Source: Lentzea albidocapillata
GTDB taxonomy: Bacteria; Actinomycetota; Actinomycetes; Mycobacteriales; Pseudonocardiaceae
NCBI RefSeq assembly: GCF_000719115.1
Contig: NZ_JOEA01000033.1
Location: forward strand, 1-64,000
Reading direction: 5' to 3'
Length of the DNA stretch: 64,000 nucleotides
In this document: piece after piece, positions 18,583 to 28,540 of the stretch
Layout: every line of letters starts with the position of its first letter
How positions within the stretch are numbered: the stretch's first letter is position 1
Position numbers and translations under genes: made by a program
Notes under the pieces: generated by a model
What the model was told of the DNA's origin: nothing
Databases searched by the model: none
What the model saw: only the letters and a program-made list of their open reading frames with translations

Positions 18583-19887
18583 ATGCGGCGACGGCTTCTG
18601 TTGGTGCTGCTGCTGTTCTCGCTCTCGGCCGTCACGGCGTTCGCCTTCCCGTTGCTGATGAGCACGGCCTCGGAACGCACCCAGCAGTTCGTGATCAGCC
18701 GCACCGCCGACCTGGACCGCTTCGCCACGCTGCCGGTCGACGTCGTCGTGTCCGAGGCGGAACGTTATGCCGAGGTCTACGGCGAGGAGATAGTGGTCGT
18801 CGACGCGTCCGGCACGCCCGTCGTCGAGTCGGGCATGACGGCGCAGGACGTGTCCGCGCAGATCGACGCCGCGCTGCGCAACCAGCCCGCCGCGTCCGTG
18901 CCGACGGTGCTGCCGTGGAGCGGCGGGGACGTCCTGTTCGCCCGGCCCGTCGGCATCGGCACGAAGGTCGCGGGCGCCGTGGTGTTGCGGGCCTCCACGC
19001 GCGTGGCCGCTCTGGACGTGGCACGGCGGTGGGCCCTGGTGCTGGCCGGAGCGTTGCTGGCGGCGTGCGCGTGCGTGCTGCTGGCGCTCGTCGTGTCCCG
19101 CTGGCTGCTGCGGCCTCTCAAAGAACTGGATCGGGGCGTCCGCGCGGTCGCGGAAGGGCAACGGCGCACCCACGTCGCCGACACCGCCGGCCCGGCCGAA
19201 CTGAGGGCGTTGTCGGAGTCGTTCAACCGCATGTCCGACGCCGTCGCCGAGGCCGCCGACCAGCAACGACGGTTGATCGCCGACGCCTCGCACCAGCTGC
19301 GCAACCCCATGGCCGCACTCCGGTTGCGCGTCGACATGCTGCCGTCCAACGGCTCGCTGCTGACCGAGGTCGAACGCCTCGAATCGTTGCTGGACGGGCT
19401 CCTGGCGCTGGCCTCCGCCGAGAGCACCGCCACCGAACGCGCCGCGGGCGGCATCGAACCCGAACTCGCCGACCTCCAGGTCGTGGCGCACGACCGCGTC
19501 GACGCCTGGCGCGCGGCGGCCCAGGCCGACGGCGTCACGATCACCGTCGACGACCGCGCGCCCGGACTCGTGCGGTGCGCGGTGTCGGACCTCGCGCAGG
19601 TGCTGGACGTGTTGCTGGACAACGCCATCAAGTACGGCGGAACCGAGGTCACCGTGATCTGCGACCGCGCCACCCTGACCGTCCGGGACAACGGCCCGGG
19701 CTTGTCCAAAAAGGACATAGAGCGCGCCACCGAACGGTTCTGGCGCGGCGACGACTCCCGGCGCGGCACCGGCCTGGGCCTGGCCATCGCGGAACGCATC
19801 GTCACCGCGCACGACGGAAACCTGCGGCTGCGCACCGACAAGGGCCTCGTCGTGACGGTGGAACTGCCGAAGGAGCCACTGCTGTGA
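18583..19887 (+). CDS. membrane sensor histidine kinase with HAMP domain
   Basis: 434 residues. A first membrane segment (about 4-25), an extracytoplasmic sensor loop (about 30-145), a second segment (LVLAGALLAACACVLLALVV, about 150-170) and a HAMP region lead to the H-box DASHQLRNPMAAL, with the phospho-accepting His near 237. The ATPase part has N-box LLDNAIKYG, G1 RDNGPGL and G2 GTGLGLAIAERI. It should phosphorylate the preceding regulator. Its stop overlaps the GTG of the TAXI lipoprotein, so ligand binding outside by that lipoprotein may be what the kinase detects (inference; TctE and BctE systems offer precedents). Confidence 0.92.
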   Translation: MRRRLLLVLLLFSLSAVTAFAFPLLMSTASERTQQFVISRTADLDRFATLPVDVVVSEAERYAEVYGEEIVVVDASGTPVVESGMTAQDVSAQIDAALRNQPAASVPTVLPWSGGDVLFARPVGIGTKVAGAVVLRASTRVAALDVARRWALVLAGALLAACACVLLALVVSRWLLRPLKELDRGVRAVAEGQRRTHVADTAGPAELRALSESFNRMSDAVAEAADQQRRLIADASHQLRNPMAALRLRVDMLPSNGSLLTEVERLESLLDGLLALASAESTATERAAGGIEPELADLQVVAHDRVDAWRAAAQADGVTITVDDRAPGLVRCAVSDLAQVLDVLLDNAIKYGGTEVTVICDRATLTVRDNGPGLSKKDIERATERFWRGDDSRRGTGLGLAIAERIVTAHDGNLRLRTDKGLVVTVELPKEPLL

Positions 19888-20747
19888 GGCGCCGGACGTT
19901 CCTGCTAGGGACACTCGCTCTCACCGCGTGCGGAACCAGCGAACCCGACGGCACGATCAGGATCGCGGGAGGCGAGCCCGGCGGCTTCTACAACGACTTC
20001 GCCGGGCTGTTCTCCCGCCTGGCGCCCAGCCCGCTGACCATCACCCCGATCGAGACCGGCGGCAGCGCGGACAACCTGAAGCACCTCCGCGAGGGCGGCG
20101 CCGACATCGGCCTCTCCCTCAGCGACAGCGCCCACATGGAACCCGGCCTGGTCGCTCTCGGCCGCGTCTACGAGAACTACCTGCAGCTCGTGGTCCTGCA
20201 GTCCTCGCCGTACACGACAGCGGCCGACCTGATCGGCAGGCCGGTGTCGCTGGGCGCGGACGGCTCCGGCGCCGCCCTGCAGGGCTCCAGACTCGCGCTG
20301 GGCGTGCGGGAGGAGCACTACCCGTTGCGCAACGCCGTCGACGCCCTCAAAGCCGGCGAGATCGCCGCCCTGCTGTGGTCCGGCGGCGTCCCAACCCCGG
20401 AACTCGACAAGGCCAGCGGCATCAGACTGCTGCCGCTCGACCGCTTCCTCCCGAGGCTGCGCCAGGACTACGGCAAGGTCTACGAACGCGTGGACGTCCG
20501 CATGGGCGTCTACGGCTCCCCCGTCGACATCCCCACGATCGGCACGCCCAACCTGCTGGTGTGCCGCCCCGATCTGAGCACCGAGTACGCGGGCGCCGTC
20601 GTGCGGCTGCTCGTGGGCAGGGCGGCCGAGCTCGTGCCGGAGCAGGCACTCGGCACCCAGTACCTCGACGTGCGCAGTCTCATCGACACGGGCAAAGTGC
20701 CCCTGCACCCAGGTGCGGCAGCGGAATACCGGAGGCTCCACGGATGA
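19884..20747 (+). CDS. TAXI-family TRAP-type solute-binding lipoprotein
   Basis: About 287 residues. The GTG start overlaps the kinase stop (GTGA). The signal peptide RRRTFLLGTLALTAC carries a lipobox (LTAC), so the mature protein should be a lipoprotein with N-terminal Cys. IRIAGGEPGGFYNDFAG and PIETGGSADNLKHLREGGAD are typical of TAXI binding proteins, which bind carboxylates such as glutamate. No dctQM/TRAP membrane genes are nearby. It is followed by an ATGA overlap with the DHFR-like gene. A sensory rather than transport role is inferred. Confidence 0.85.
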   Translation: MRRRTFLLGTLALTACGTSEPDGTIRIAGGEPGGFYNDFAGLFSRLAPSPLTITPIETGGSADNLKHLREGGADIGLSLSDSAHMEPGLVALGRVYENYLQLVVLQSSPYTTAADLIGRPVSLGADGSGAALQGSRLALGVREEHYPLRNAVDALKAGEIAALLWSGGVPTPELDKASGIRLLPLDRFLPRLRQDYGKVYERVDVRMGVYGSPVDIPTIGTPNLLVCRPDLSTEYAGAVVRLLVGRAAELVPEQALGTQYLDVRSLIDTGKVPLHPGAAAEYRRLHG

Positions 20748-21277
20748 TCATCACGATGGCGTCGGTCTCGCTGGACGGGTTCATGGAAGGCCCCGGCCAC
20801 GACATCAGCTGGCACGTCGTCGACGACGAGCTGCACGAGCACTTCAACACCGGGCTCGCGCGGATGAGCAGGTTCATCGACGGTCGCCGCAACCACGAGA
20901 CGATGCTCGAAGCGTGGCCGCACACCGACGACCACCCCGAGTGGCCGCAGCCGATGCACGACTTCGGCCGGATCTGGCGGGACATGCCCAAGATCGTCTA
21001 CTCGCGGACGCTCGACACCACCGAGTGGAACACCACGGTGAAGCGCGAGGTCGTGCCGGACGAGATCAGGGCGCTGCCCGGCGACAGCATGGTCGGCGGC
21101 GCGCAGCTGGTCGGCTCGTTCTTCGAGCACGACCTGATCGACGAGGTCCGGCTCTACCTGAACCCGGTCGCGATCGGCGAGGGCACGCCGTTCTTCAAGA
21201 AGCCGATCGCCCTGGCACTCAAGAGCACCAGGGCGTTCGGGGCAGGTGTGGTCGAACTGATCTACGGGAGGCGTTGA
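20744..21277 (+). CDS. dihydrofolate-reductase-like (RibD C-terminal type) protein
   Basis: 177 residues. The start MIITMASVSLDGFMEGPGH, the run KIVYSRTLDT near the middle and GGAQLVGSFFEHDLIDEVRLYLNPV at about 115-140 identify the DHFR/RibD C-terminal fold found in many bacterial proteins of unknown reductase activity. It probably binds NADPH. It is translationally coupled to the TAXI gene (ATGA). Its 3' end overlaps the convergent VWA gene by 16 bases. It is not the folate-pathway DHFR itself. Confidence 0.8.
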   Translation: MIITMASVSLDGFMEGPGHDISWHVVDDELHEHFNTGLARMSRFIDGRRNHETMLEAWPHTDDHPEWPQPMHDFGRIWRDMPKIVYSRTLDTTEWNTTVKREVVPDEIRALPGDSMVGGAQLVGSFFEHDLIDEVRLYLNPVAIGEGTPFFKKPIALALKSTRAFGAGVVELIYGRR

Positions 21278-22227
21278 CCGAGCAGCAAAGCGGCGGCGGC
21301 CGCGAACATCGCCGTCATCGTGCCGAGCAACAGCCACGGCTTCGACGCGTCCGCCTGCTTCTTCTCGTAGCCGATCTGCTCGCCGAGCGTGTCGTAGACG
21401 CGCCGCAGTTCCTCGGCGGAGGCGGCCTTGAAGAACTCGCCTCCGGAGATCTTCGCGATCTCCTTCATCGAGTCGTCGTCGACGGGCACGGACTGCTGCC
21501 GCCCCTCGATGTCGACCACGCCGTCCTCGGTGCCGAACGAGATCGTGGAGATCGGGGTCCCGGCCTTCTTCGCGTCCTCGGCCGCGTCGAACGCCTTGCG
21601 GGTGCCGACGGTCTCCTTGCCGTCCGTCATCAGCACGATGCGGGCGGGCGGCGGGCCCTCGGCGCCGCCGACGACCTTGCCGAACGAGTCGATCGACGCC
21701 ATCGCGGCCACCAGTGCGTCACCGGTCGCGGTCGACTGGGCGAGCTTGAGCCCGTCGATCGACTGCGTGACGGCGGCGCGGTCGGTGGTCGGCGCGACCA
21801 GCACGGTGGCCGAGCCGGCGAACGAGATGAGGCCGAGGTTGATGCCCGGCGTGAGGCCCTCGGCGAACGACTTGGCGGCCACCTGCGCGGCCTCCAGCCT
21901 CGACGGCTTCACGTCGGTGGCCTTCATCGACAGCGACACGTCGACCACGAGCATCACGGTCGCCCGGTTGCGCGGCACCCGTTGCTCGGACGTCGGACCG
22001 GCCAGCGCGACCGTCAGCAACGCCAGTGCGGCCAGCAGGAACGCCCCCGGGACGTGGCGCGACCAGCGTTCCCGCTTGGGCGCGACCTTCTCCAGCAGTT
22101 CCAGGTTCGTGAACCGCAACACCCGCTTGCGGCGGATCCGTTGCGCCACCACGTATCCGGCGGTGAGCAGCGCCACGACGAGCAGCAGCAGGAACCACCA
22201 CGGGGCGACGAAGTTCGAGAAGCTCAC
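21262..22227 (-). CDS. VWA membrane protein (Rv1481 type, BatA-like)
   Basis: 321 residues. Two N-terminal membrane segments (about 8-27 and 60-80), a periplasmic or cytosolic VWA domain with MIDAS DVSLS near 95 and MTDGKET, and a C-terminal membrane segment (about 298-316). This matches the mycobacterial Rv1481 family and BatA-like proteins. It is the third gene of the moxR-DUF58-VWA operon, its start overlapping the DUF58 stop. These operons are linked to cell-envelope stress and metal- or chaperone-type functions, but the substrate is not known. Confidence 0.9.
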   Translation of the reverse strand: MSFSNFVAPWWFLLLLVVALLTAGYVVAQRIRRKRVLRFTNLELLEKVAPKRERWSRHVPGAFLLAALALLTVALAGPTSEQRVPRNRATVMLVVDVSLSMKATDVKPSRLEAAQVAAKSFAEGLTPGINLGLISFAGSATVLVAPTTDRAAVTQSIDGLKLAQSTATGDALVAAMASIDSFGKVVGGAEGPPPARIVLMTDGKETVGTRKAFDAAEDAKKAGTPISTISFGTEDGVVDIEGRQQSVPVDDDSMKEIAKISGGEFFKAASAEELRRVYDTLGEQIGYEKKQADASKPWLLLGTMTAMFAAAAALLLGQRLP

Positions 22228-23167
22228 GCGACACCCCCAGACCAGCGGCGCTTGCGCGCCACCACGAAACGAACCGTGTCGGCGATCCAGTCCGAGTCGG
22301 TCCGCAGCACCAGGTGCCCGGCGCCCGCGCGCCGCAGCCCCGCCGCCACATCGGCCCGGTGTTCCGCGGCCGCGGCGTTGAACTCCTTGCGCAGCAACGC
22401 GGACGCGGTCACCTCGCGCTGCCGCCCGCTTTCGGGGTCGGACAGCACGACGGTGCCGACCTCGGGCAGGTCGACGTCACGCGGGTCGACGATCTCGATG
22501 GCCACGATGTCGTGGCGCGCGGACAGAGCGCGCAACGGCCGTTGCCACTCCATCTCGCCGAGGAAGTCGGAGATCACCACGATCAGGCCGCGCCGGCGCG
22601 GCGGGCGGCGCAGTTGTTCGAGCAACGCGGCCAGGTCTCCGCGGGTGCCCTCGGGCGCCCGCTCGATCTCGGCGATCTTGCGGATCATGCCGCGCGCGTG
22701 GGCCAGGCCGCCGCGCGCCGGGATGCGGACGTTGTCCGCGCCCGTCGAGACCGCGGCGCCGATCCGGTTGCCGCCGCCTCGCGTCAGGTGGGCGACCGCG
22801 GCCGACGCGGCGATGGCGAGATCACGCTTCTCGCACGCGGCGGTGCCGAAGTCGAGCGACGGCGACAGGTCGATCGCCAGCCACGTCTCCAGCTCGCGGT
22901 CGGCGACCGTCTCGCGGATGTGCGGGACCGTCGTGCGGGCCGTGACCGCCCAGTCCATCCGGCGCACGTCGTCGCCGGGCTGGTAGGTGCGGGCCTCGCC
23001 CGGTTCGGAGCCCGGCCCCGGCACGAGGCCGAGGTGGTTGCCCTGCAGCAGGCCGTCGAGACGGCGCCGGACTTCGAGCTCCAGCATGCGCAGCGCGGCT
23101 TCCATCTTGACGCCGCGCAGGACGGGCGGCGCCCAGGACGGGCGCTCCTCCTCGGCCTTGTCCCTGC

Positions 23168-23171
<4 letters not shown>
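22224..23171 (-). CDS. DUF58 protein (Rv1480 type)
   Basis: 315 residues. The DUF58 signature is clear (ARTYQPGDDVRRMDWAVTART, about 60-80), within a VWA-like fold (LAIDLSPSLDFGT). Cytosolic, with no membrane segment. It is the middle gene of the MoxR operon, with a 4-base overlap at each side, and should interact with the MoxR ATPase. GTG start at 23171. Confidence 0.9.
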
Positions 23172-24217
<1,046 letters not shown>

Positions 24218-24278
24218 GTGCGGGCCTCCATGCGGAACAGGGTTTACCGATCGTCGAACAGTCTTACTCCCCGCCTGT

Positions 24279-24809
24279 TCAACCGCTGTGAAGGGTGTCC
24301 AGGTCGGCGGGTGTGTCGACGTCCCTCGCCTCACCGGGCAAAGCGGACACCTCGACGGGGTCGAGCCGCAGAAGAGTCCTGCGCAGCGGCAGGTTCCGTG
24401 GATCTTCGGGCAGGGCCGCGCGCAGGTCGGCGGCGTTCCAGTAGCCGATCAGCCACTGCACCCTGTCGTCCTTGAGCACGGCGTTGCGGCCGGGTGCGCG
24501 CAGTCTCGCGATGGTGTCCGCGGTGAGGCCTGGCTGGTCGACGGCGAGCACCGCGACCCAGTCCTCGGTGATCTTCGCCAGTCCGGCGGCCAGACCGGCG
24601 AGCGGGCCTCCGCCCGGCGGGTCCTCGCGTGCCCAGATGACACCGGGCAGGTCCTTCTCCGGGCCCACGACGACCTTCTGCGCCGCGTCGTCCACAACGG
24701 ACAGCACGTGGTCGAGCAGCGTCGCGTCCCGAAAGGACAGCGCGGCCTTGTCGACGCCACCGAGCCGCTCGCCCTTGCCGCCGGTGAGGATGATCACCGC
24801 GTACGTCAT
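24279..24809 (-). CDS. mobA: molybdenum cofactor guanylyltransferase-like protein (MobA)
   Basis: 176 residues. The nucleotidyltransferase motif LTGGKGERLGGVDKAAL is at about 8-24, LAVDQPGLT gives the metal-binding Asp and the C-terminus has DVDTPADL. MobA links GMP to molybdopterin to make the guanine-dinucleotide cofactor. The ATG at 24809 has a GGAGG site and overlaps the stop of the upstream TetR gene (ATGA). No other molybdenum-cofactor genes lie in the window. It could also be a related nucleotidyltransferase, but the motif spacing favours MobA. Confidence 0.85.
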   Translation of the reverse strand: MTYAVIILTGGKGERLGGVDKAALSFRDATLLDHVLSVVDDAAQKVVVGPEKDLPGVIWAREDPPGGGPLAGLAAGLAKITEDWVAVLAVDQPGLTADTIARLRAPGRNAVLKDDRVQWLIGYWNAADLRAALPEDPRNLPLRRTLLRLDPVEVSALPGEARDVDTPADLDTLHSG

Positions 24810-25489
24810 GACCGGCCTCCGATGTGCGCCGCGACGCCTTCCAGGAACAGGTGCAGGCCGAAGTCGAACTCGGCGGCGACGTCGTCGGCGTCGAAGAGGT
24901 CGTCCATGTCGAAGACACCGGCCGCGACGATCTTCGCGAGCGCGGGCATCCGGCGCGGGTCGACGATCTCGCGCAGCCTCTGCCCGTACTGGCGGCTGAA
25001 CCGGGCCGGGTCGTCCTCGAAGCCCTTCGTCAGCGCGACGCTCAGCCACGCCTCGCCGTGCACGAACGTCATCAGGCCCATGACCACGCCGACCTTCTCC
25101 CCCGCCTCCAGCGGCGTGCCTTCGAGCGCGCCCAGCGCGCTGTCGAACCAGGCGAGGCTCCGAGGGCCGGTCGGTGGGCCGCTCATCGGGATCTGCAGGA
25201 ACCACGGACGCTTGCGGACGCCTTTGAGCAGCTCCTTCGCCCAGACCTCAAGCTTGTCACGCCATTCGCCGTCGGGGAGCGGGGGCGGCTCGTCGAACGC
25301 GGCGTCGCCCATCAACGTGAGCAGCTCGTCCTTGCTCTTCACGTGCCGATAGAGGGCCATCGTGGCGTTGCCCATCTCCTGCGCGACGCGTGCCATCGAC
25401 ACGGCGGCGAGCCCCTCGGCGTCCGCGACCGCGATGGCGGCCCGCGTGATGTCGGCGGCGTCGATGGTCGGCTTGCGCCCCCTCTTCAT
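24806..25489 (-). CDS. TetR-family repressor with TetR-type C-terminal domain
   Basis: 227 residues. The N-terminal DNA-binding domain includes AVSMARVAQEMGNATMALYRHVKSK (given here only as the HTH region at about 28-52). The C-terminal part resembles the tetracyclin-repressor-like ligand domains. The gene faces the drrA-type ABC gene, and two copies of a GCGTA...TACGC palindrome lie in the 76-base gap. It therefore very likely represses the ABC exporter and itself. MobA is coupled downstream. Confidence 0.88.
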   Translation of the reverse strand: MKRGRKPTIDAADITRAAIAVADAEGLAAVSMARVAQEMGNATMALYRHVKSKDELLTLMGDAAFDEPPPLPDGEWRDKLEVWAKELLKGVRKRPWFLQIPMSGPPTGPRSLAWFDSALGALEGTPLEAGEKVGVVMGLMTFVHGEAWLSVALTKGFEDDPARFSRQYGQRLREIVDPRRMPALAKIVAAGVFDMDDLFDADDVAAEFDFGLHLFLEGVAAHIGGRS

Positions 25490-25508
25490 GCCCTCTAGTC
25501 AAACAGAT

Positions 25509-25552
25509 GCGTATGACATACGCTAATTCAGGTTTTGCGTATGAGGTACGCA
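25509..25552. promoter_or_regulatory. double palindromic operator for the TetR repressor
   Basis: Two inverted repeats in the gap between the TetR and ABC-exporter genes: GCGTATGACATACGC (25509-25523, perfect around the central A) and TGCGTATGAGGTACGCA (25536-25552, arms TGCGTA/TACGCA). Their centres are 28 bases apart. A pair of near-identical palindromes between divergent genes is typical of TetR operators. Confidence 0.8.
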
Positions 25553-25565
25553 TAAAGGGGGTTCG

Positions 25566-26489
25566 ATGATCGTCGAGACAGAGGGTCTGACGAAGAGATA
25601 TGGCTCCGCGACGGTGCTCAGCGGCCTGGACCTGAAGGTCGCGGAAGGGTCCGTGCTCGCGCTGCTCGGGCCGAACGGCGCCGGCAAGACCACCACGATC
25701 CGCATCCTGAGCACGCTGACCAGGCCCGATGGCGGCACGGCACAGGTGTGCGGGTTCGACGTGGTGCGCGAGGCCGCCGCCGTGCGTGGCGTGATCAGCC
25801 TGACCGGGCAGTACGCGGCGGTGGACGAGGAGCAGACCGGGCGCGAGAACCTGGTCATGATCGCCCGTCTGCGCGGTTTCGCGAGGCCGGCGGCTCGCGC
25901 ACGGGCGCTCGAACTGCTGGAGCGGTTCGAGCTCGTGGACGCGGCGGACCGGCGGGTGCGCACGTACTCCGGCGGCATGCGCCGGCGCCTGGACCTGGCG
26001 ATGAGCCTGGTGGCACGGCCGCGGCTGCTCTTCTTGGACGAGCCGACCACCGGCCTCGACCCGGTCAGCCGCACGACGATGTGGGACGCGATCGGTGACC
26101 TGGTGCGCGACGGCGTGACGATCTTCCTCACCACCCAGTACCTGGAGGAGGCCGATCGCCTCGCCGACCGGATCTTGGTGCTGCACAACGGGGGCGTCGT
26201 CGCGGACGGCACCGCGGACGCGCTGAAGAACTCGGTCGGCGGCACCCGCCTGGACCTGATCTTCTCGTGCGCCGAGGACGCGCTGCGAGCACGGTCCGTG
26301 ACCGGCGGGGTGGCCGACGGGGTGACGCTGAGCGTGCCGTCCGACGGCAGCGCGGTCCACCTGCACCGAGTACTGGACGACCTGCTGACCGCACGGGTGA
26401 GCGTGCTGCGGGTGTCCACGCACCGCCCGACCTTGGACGACGTCTTCACCTCGCTGATACTTCCGGACGCAGCGGCGGTGGCGGCATGA
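25566..26489 (+). CDS. ABC transporter ATP-binding protein, DrrA type
   Basis: 307 residues. Walker A GPNGAGKTT, signature YSGGMRRRLDLA and Walker B LLFLDEPTTGLDP. The C-terminal extension is typical of daunorubicin-resistance DrrA exporters. ATG 25566 with AAAGGGGG upstream. The downstream permease overlaps its stop (ATGA). It probably exports a drug or natural product and is under control of the divergent TetR. The substrate is not known. Confidence 0.92.
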   Translation: MIVETEGLTKRYGSATVLSGLDLKVAEGSVLALLGPNGAGKTTTIRILSTLTRPDGGTAQVCGFDVVREAAAVRGVISLTGQYAAVDEEQTGRENLVMIARLRGFARPAARARALELLERFELVDAADRRVRTYSGGMRRRLDLAMSLVARPRLLFLDEPTTGLDPVSRTTMWDAIGDLVRDGVTIFLTTQYLEEADRLADRILVLHNGGVVADGTADALKNSVGGTRLDLIFSCAEDALRARSVTGGVADGVTLSVPSDGSAVHLHRVLDDLLTARVSVLRVSTHRPTLDDVFTSLILPDAAAVAA

Positions 26490-27229
26490 CGGCTTCGTTG
26501 ACCATGATCGGCCGCAGCATCCGGCTGAGCCGCCGCAACTTCGACCTCGTGATCATGGCGATCGTGCTGCCGGTGCTGATGATGGCGTTGTTCGTGTACG
26601 TGTTCGGCGGCGCGATCAGCTCCACGCAGTCCTATGTGGACTATGTGGTGCCCGGCATCCTCGTGCTGTGCACGGGTTACGGCGCCACGTCCACCGCGAT
26701 GTCGGTGACCGACGACATGAAGAAGGGCGTGGTCGACCGGTTCCGCTCGATGCCGATCAGCGGGTTCTCCGTGCTGACCGGCCACGTCGTCGCCTCGGTC
26801 GCCCGCAACGCCCTCGCGACGTTCGCCGTGGTGCTGGTCGCGCTGCTGATGGGCTTCCGGCCCGCTGCCTCGCTGGCCGGATGGGTGCTGGCGATGGGCT
26901 TGCTGCTGCTCTACGTGCTGGCGCTGTCGTGGCTCGCGGCAGCCTTCGGCGTGGTCGCGCGAAGCGTCGAGTCGGCCAGCCTGCTCGGGTTCTTCATGCT
27001 GTTCATCCCGTATCTGAGCAGCGCTTTCGTGCCGGTGGAGACAATGCCGTCCTTTCTGCGCGCCGTCAGCGAACACCAGCCCATCACACCGGTCATCGAG
27101 ACCGTGCGGGCGTTGCTGAACGATCAGCCCGTGACCTCGGGATGGCTCGCATTGGCGTGGTCCGGCGGGCTGCTGGTCGCGGCGTTCGGCTGGGCCACCT
27201 GGTTGTTCGGCCGGATCAACCGCCGCTGA
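26486..27229 (+). CDS. ABC transporter permease, DrrB type
   Basis: 247 residues with about six membrane segments (about 23-43, 54-75, 105-125, 135-158, 170-188 and 222-242). VKKGVVDRFRSMPIS-like loop text (KKGVVDRFRSMPI) and PYLSSAFVPVETMP are typical of ABC-2 exporters. Start ATG overlaps the ATPase stop. Its end overlaps the convergent aldo/keto reductase by 14 bases. Confidence 0.9.
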   Translation: MTASLTMIGRSIRLSRRNFDLVIMAIVLPVLMMALFVYVFGGAISSTQSYVDYVVPGILVLCTGYGATSTAMSVTDDMKKGVVDRFRSMPISGFSVLTGHVVASVARNALATFAVVLVALLMGFRPAASLAGWVLAMGLLLLYVLALSWLAAAFGVVARSVESASLLGFFMLFIPYLSSAFVPVETMPSFLRAVSEHQPITPVIETVRALLNDQPVTSGWLALAWSGGLLVAAFGWATWLFGRINRR

Positions 27230-28088
27230 GGTGCGCGGCGTCGAGGCGGGTCAACTCGTCCGCGGTGAGGTCCATCTCGCCCGCCTCGACGTTCTGCCGC
27301 AGATGCGCCGGATCGCCCGTCCCGGGGATGACCAGCACGTGCGGCCCGCGCGCCAGCGTCCACGCCAGCCTGATCTGCGCGGGCGAGGCGCCGCGGGCGT
27401 GCGCGATCTCCGTGACGACGTCGTCCTCGGCCGACGTCCCGGCCTCCTGGTTGGCACCGGTGAGCGCGAAGAACGGTACGTACGCGATGCCCCGCTCCCG
27501 GCACACGCCGACGAAGTCGTCCTGCTCGGGGTGGTGGCCGAGCCCATAGGAGTTCTGCACGCACACGACCTCGGCGATGCGCTGCGCCTGGTCGAGGTGG
27601 TGCGGCTTGACGTTCGACAGCCCGAGGTGCCGGACCAGCCCGTCCCGCTGCAGTTCGGCGAGCCGCCCGAAGTGCGCGCTGAGGTCGTCCAGGCCGCTGA
27701 TCCGCAGGTTGACCACGTCGAGGTGGTCACGGCCGAGCTGCCGCAGGTTCTCCTCGACCTGGCCTTTGAGCTGCTCCGGCGTCGCGAGCGGCAGCCACTC
27801 CCCCTGCGGCGTGCGACCGGGCCCGACCTTGGTGACGATCACCAGGTCCTCCGGGTACGGCGCGAGCGCGCTGTTGATCAGCTCGTTCGCCGACCGCGTG
27901 GCGGAGAAGTAGAAGGCGGCGGTGTCGATGTGGTCGACGCCGAGCTCGACGGCCTTGCGGAGCACCTCGATCGCCTGCCCGCGGTCGCGCGGCTCGGCCC
28001 GGCGATCGAACGCCGTCCCCCGCTGCGGCAGTCGCATCGCGCCGAACCCGACCCGGTTCACGGTGAGGTCACCCAGTCGCCACGTCAT
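27216..28088 (-). CDS. aldo/keto reductase
   Basis: 290 residues. Family marks: GFGAMRLPQRG, the catalytic Asp in ELGVDHIDTAAFY with Tyr, Lys in VIVTKVG, and the C-terminal NADPH-binding VIPGTGDPAHLRQN. These enzymes reduce carbonyl compounds with NADPH. ATG 28086-28088 begins MTWRLGDLTVNRVG. It is single-copy with no clear operon; the neighbouring DUF2203 gene starts 27 bases away, divergently. Confidence 0.92.
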   Translation of the reverse strand: MTWRLGDLTVNRVGFGAMRLPQRGTAFDRRAEPRDRGQAIEVLRKAVELGVDHIDTAAFYFSATRSANELINSALAPYPEDLVIVTKVGPGRTPQGEWLPLATPEQLKGQVEENLRQLGRDHLDVVNLRISGLDDLSAHFGRLAELQRDGLVRHLGLSNVKPHHLDQAQRIAEVVCVQNSYGLGHHPEQDDFVGVCRERGIAYVPFFALTGANQEAGTSAEDDVVTEIAHARGASPAQIRLAWTLARGPHVLVIPGTGDPAHLRQNVEAGEMDLTADELTRLDAAHLSGG

Positions 28089-28115
28089 GGCGCCCACTGT
28101 GCCAGCCTTGGCGCC

Positions 28116-28457
28116 GTGGGACTGTTCACGCTCTCCGATGCCCAGGCCGAACTCGCACGGCTGTTGCCCGTGCTCGACGAGATCGTGCGCCTGCGCGCCG
28201 ACGCCGCCGAGCTGGCCGCCGGGGGTTCCGCGCTGGGCGGGCTGCCGGAGTTCAAGGCCGCGCAGGCCCGGCTGGACGAGCTGATGGAGGCGGTGCAGCA
28301 GACCGGGGCGGAGCTGAAGGGCTTCGCGCCGTTGCTCGTGGACTTCCCGTCGGAGATGGACGGTGTGCCGGTGCTGCTGTGCTGGCTGGAGGGTGACCGC
28401 GAGCTGGGCTGGTACCACCGGACGGATCTGGGCTTCGCCGGCCGCCGCCCGCTGTGA
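28116..28457 (+). CDS. DUF2203 protein
   Basis: 113 residues. Start GLFTLSDAQAELARLLPVLDE, a helical middle and the C-terminal run VLLCWLEGDRELGWYHRTDLGFAGR are the DUF2203 signature. Function unknown. GTG 28116; only 27 bases separate it from the divergent aldo/keto reductase start. Confidence 0.85.
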   Translation: MGLFTLSDAQAELARLLPVLDEIVRLRADAAELAAGGSALGGLPEFKAAQARLDELMEAVQQTGAELKGFAPLLVDFPSEMDGVPVLLCWLEGDRELGWYHRTDLGFAGRRPL

Positions 28458-28540
28458 TCTTCACGCGGTGACCGGATCCGTCCGCTCCCCGGCCGGGTCG
28501 TGCCTGTCCCCCACCTCTCGATGCCGCGAGGCTGGGGACC

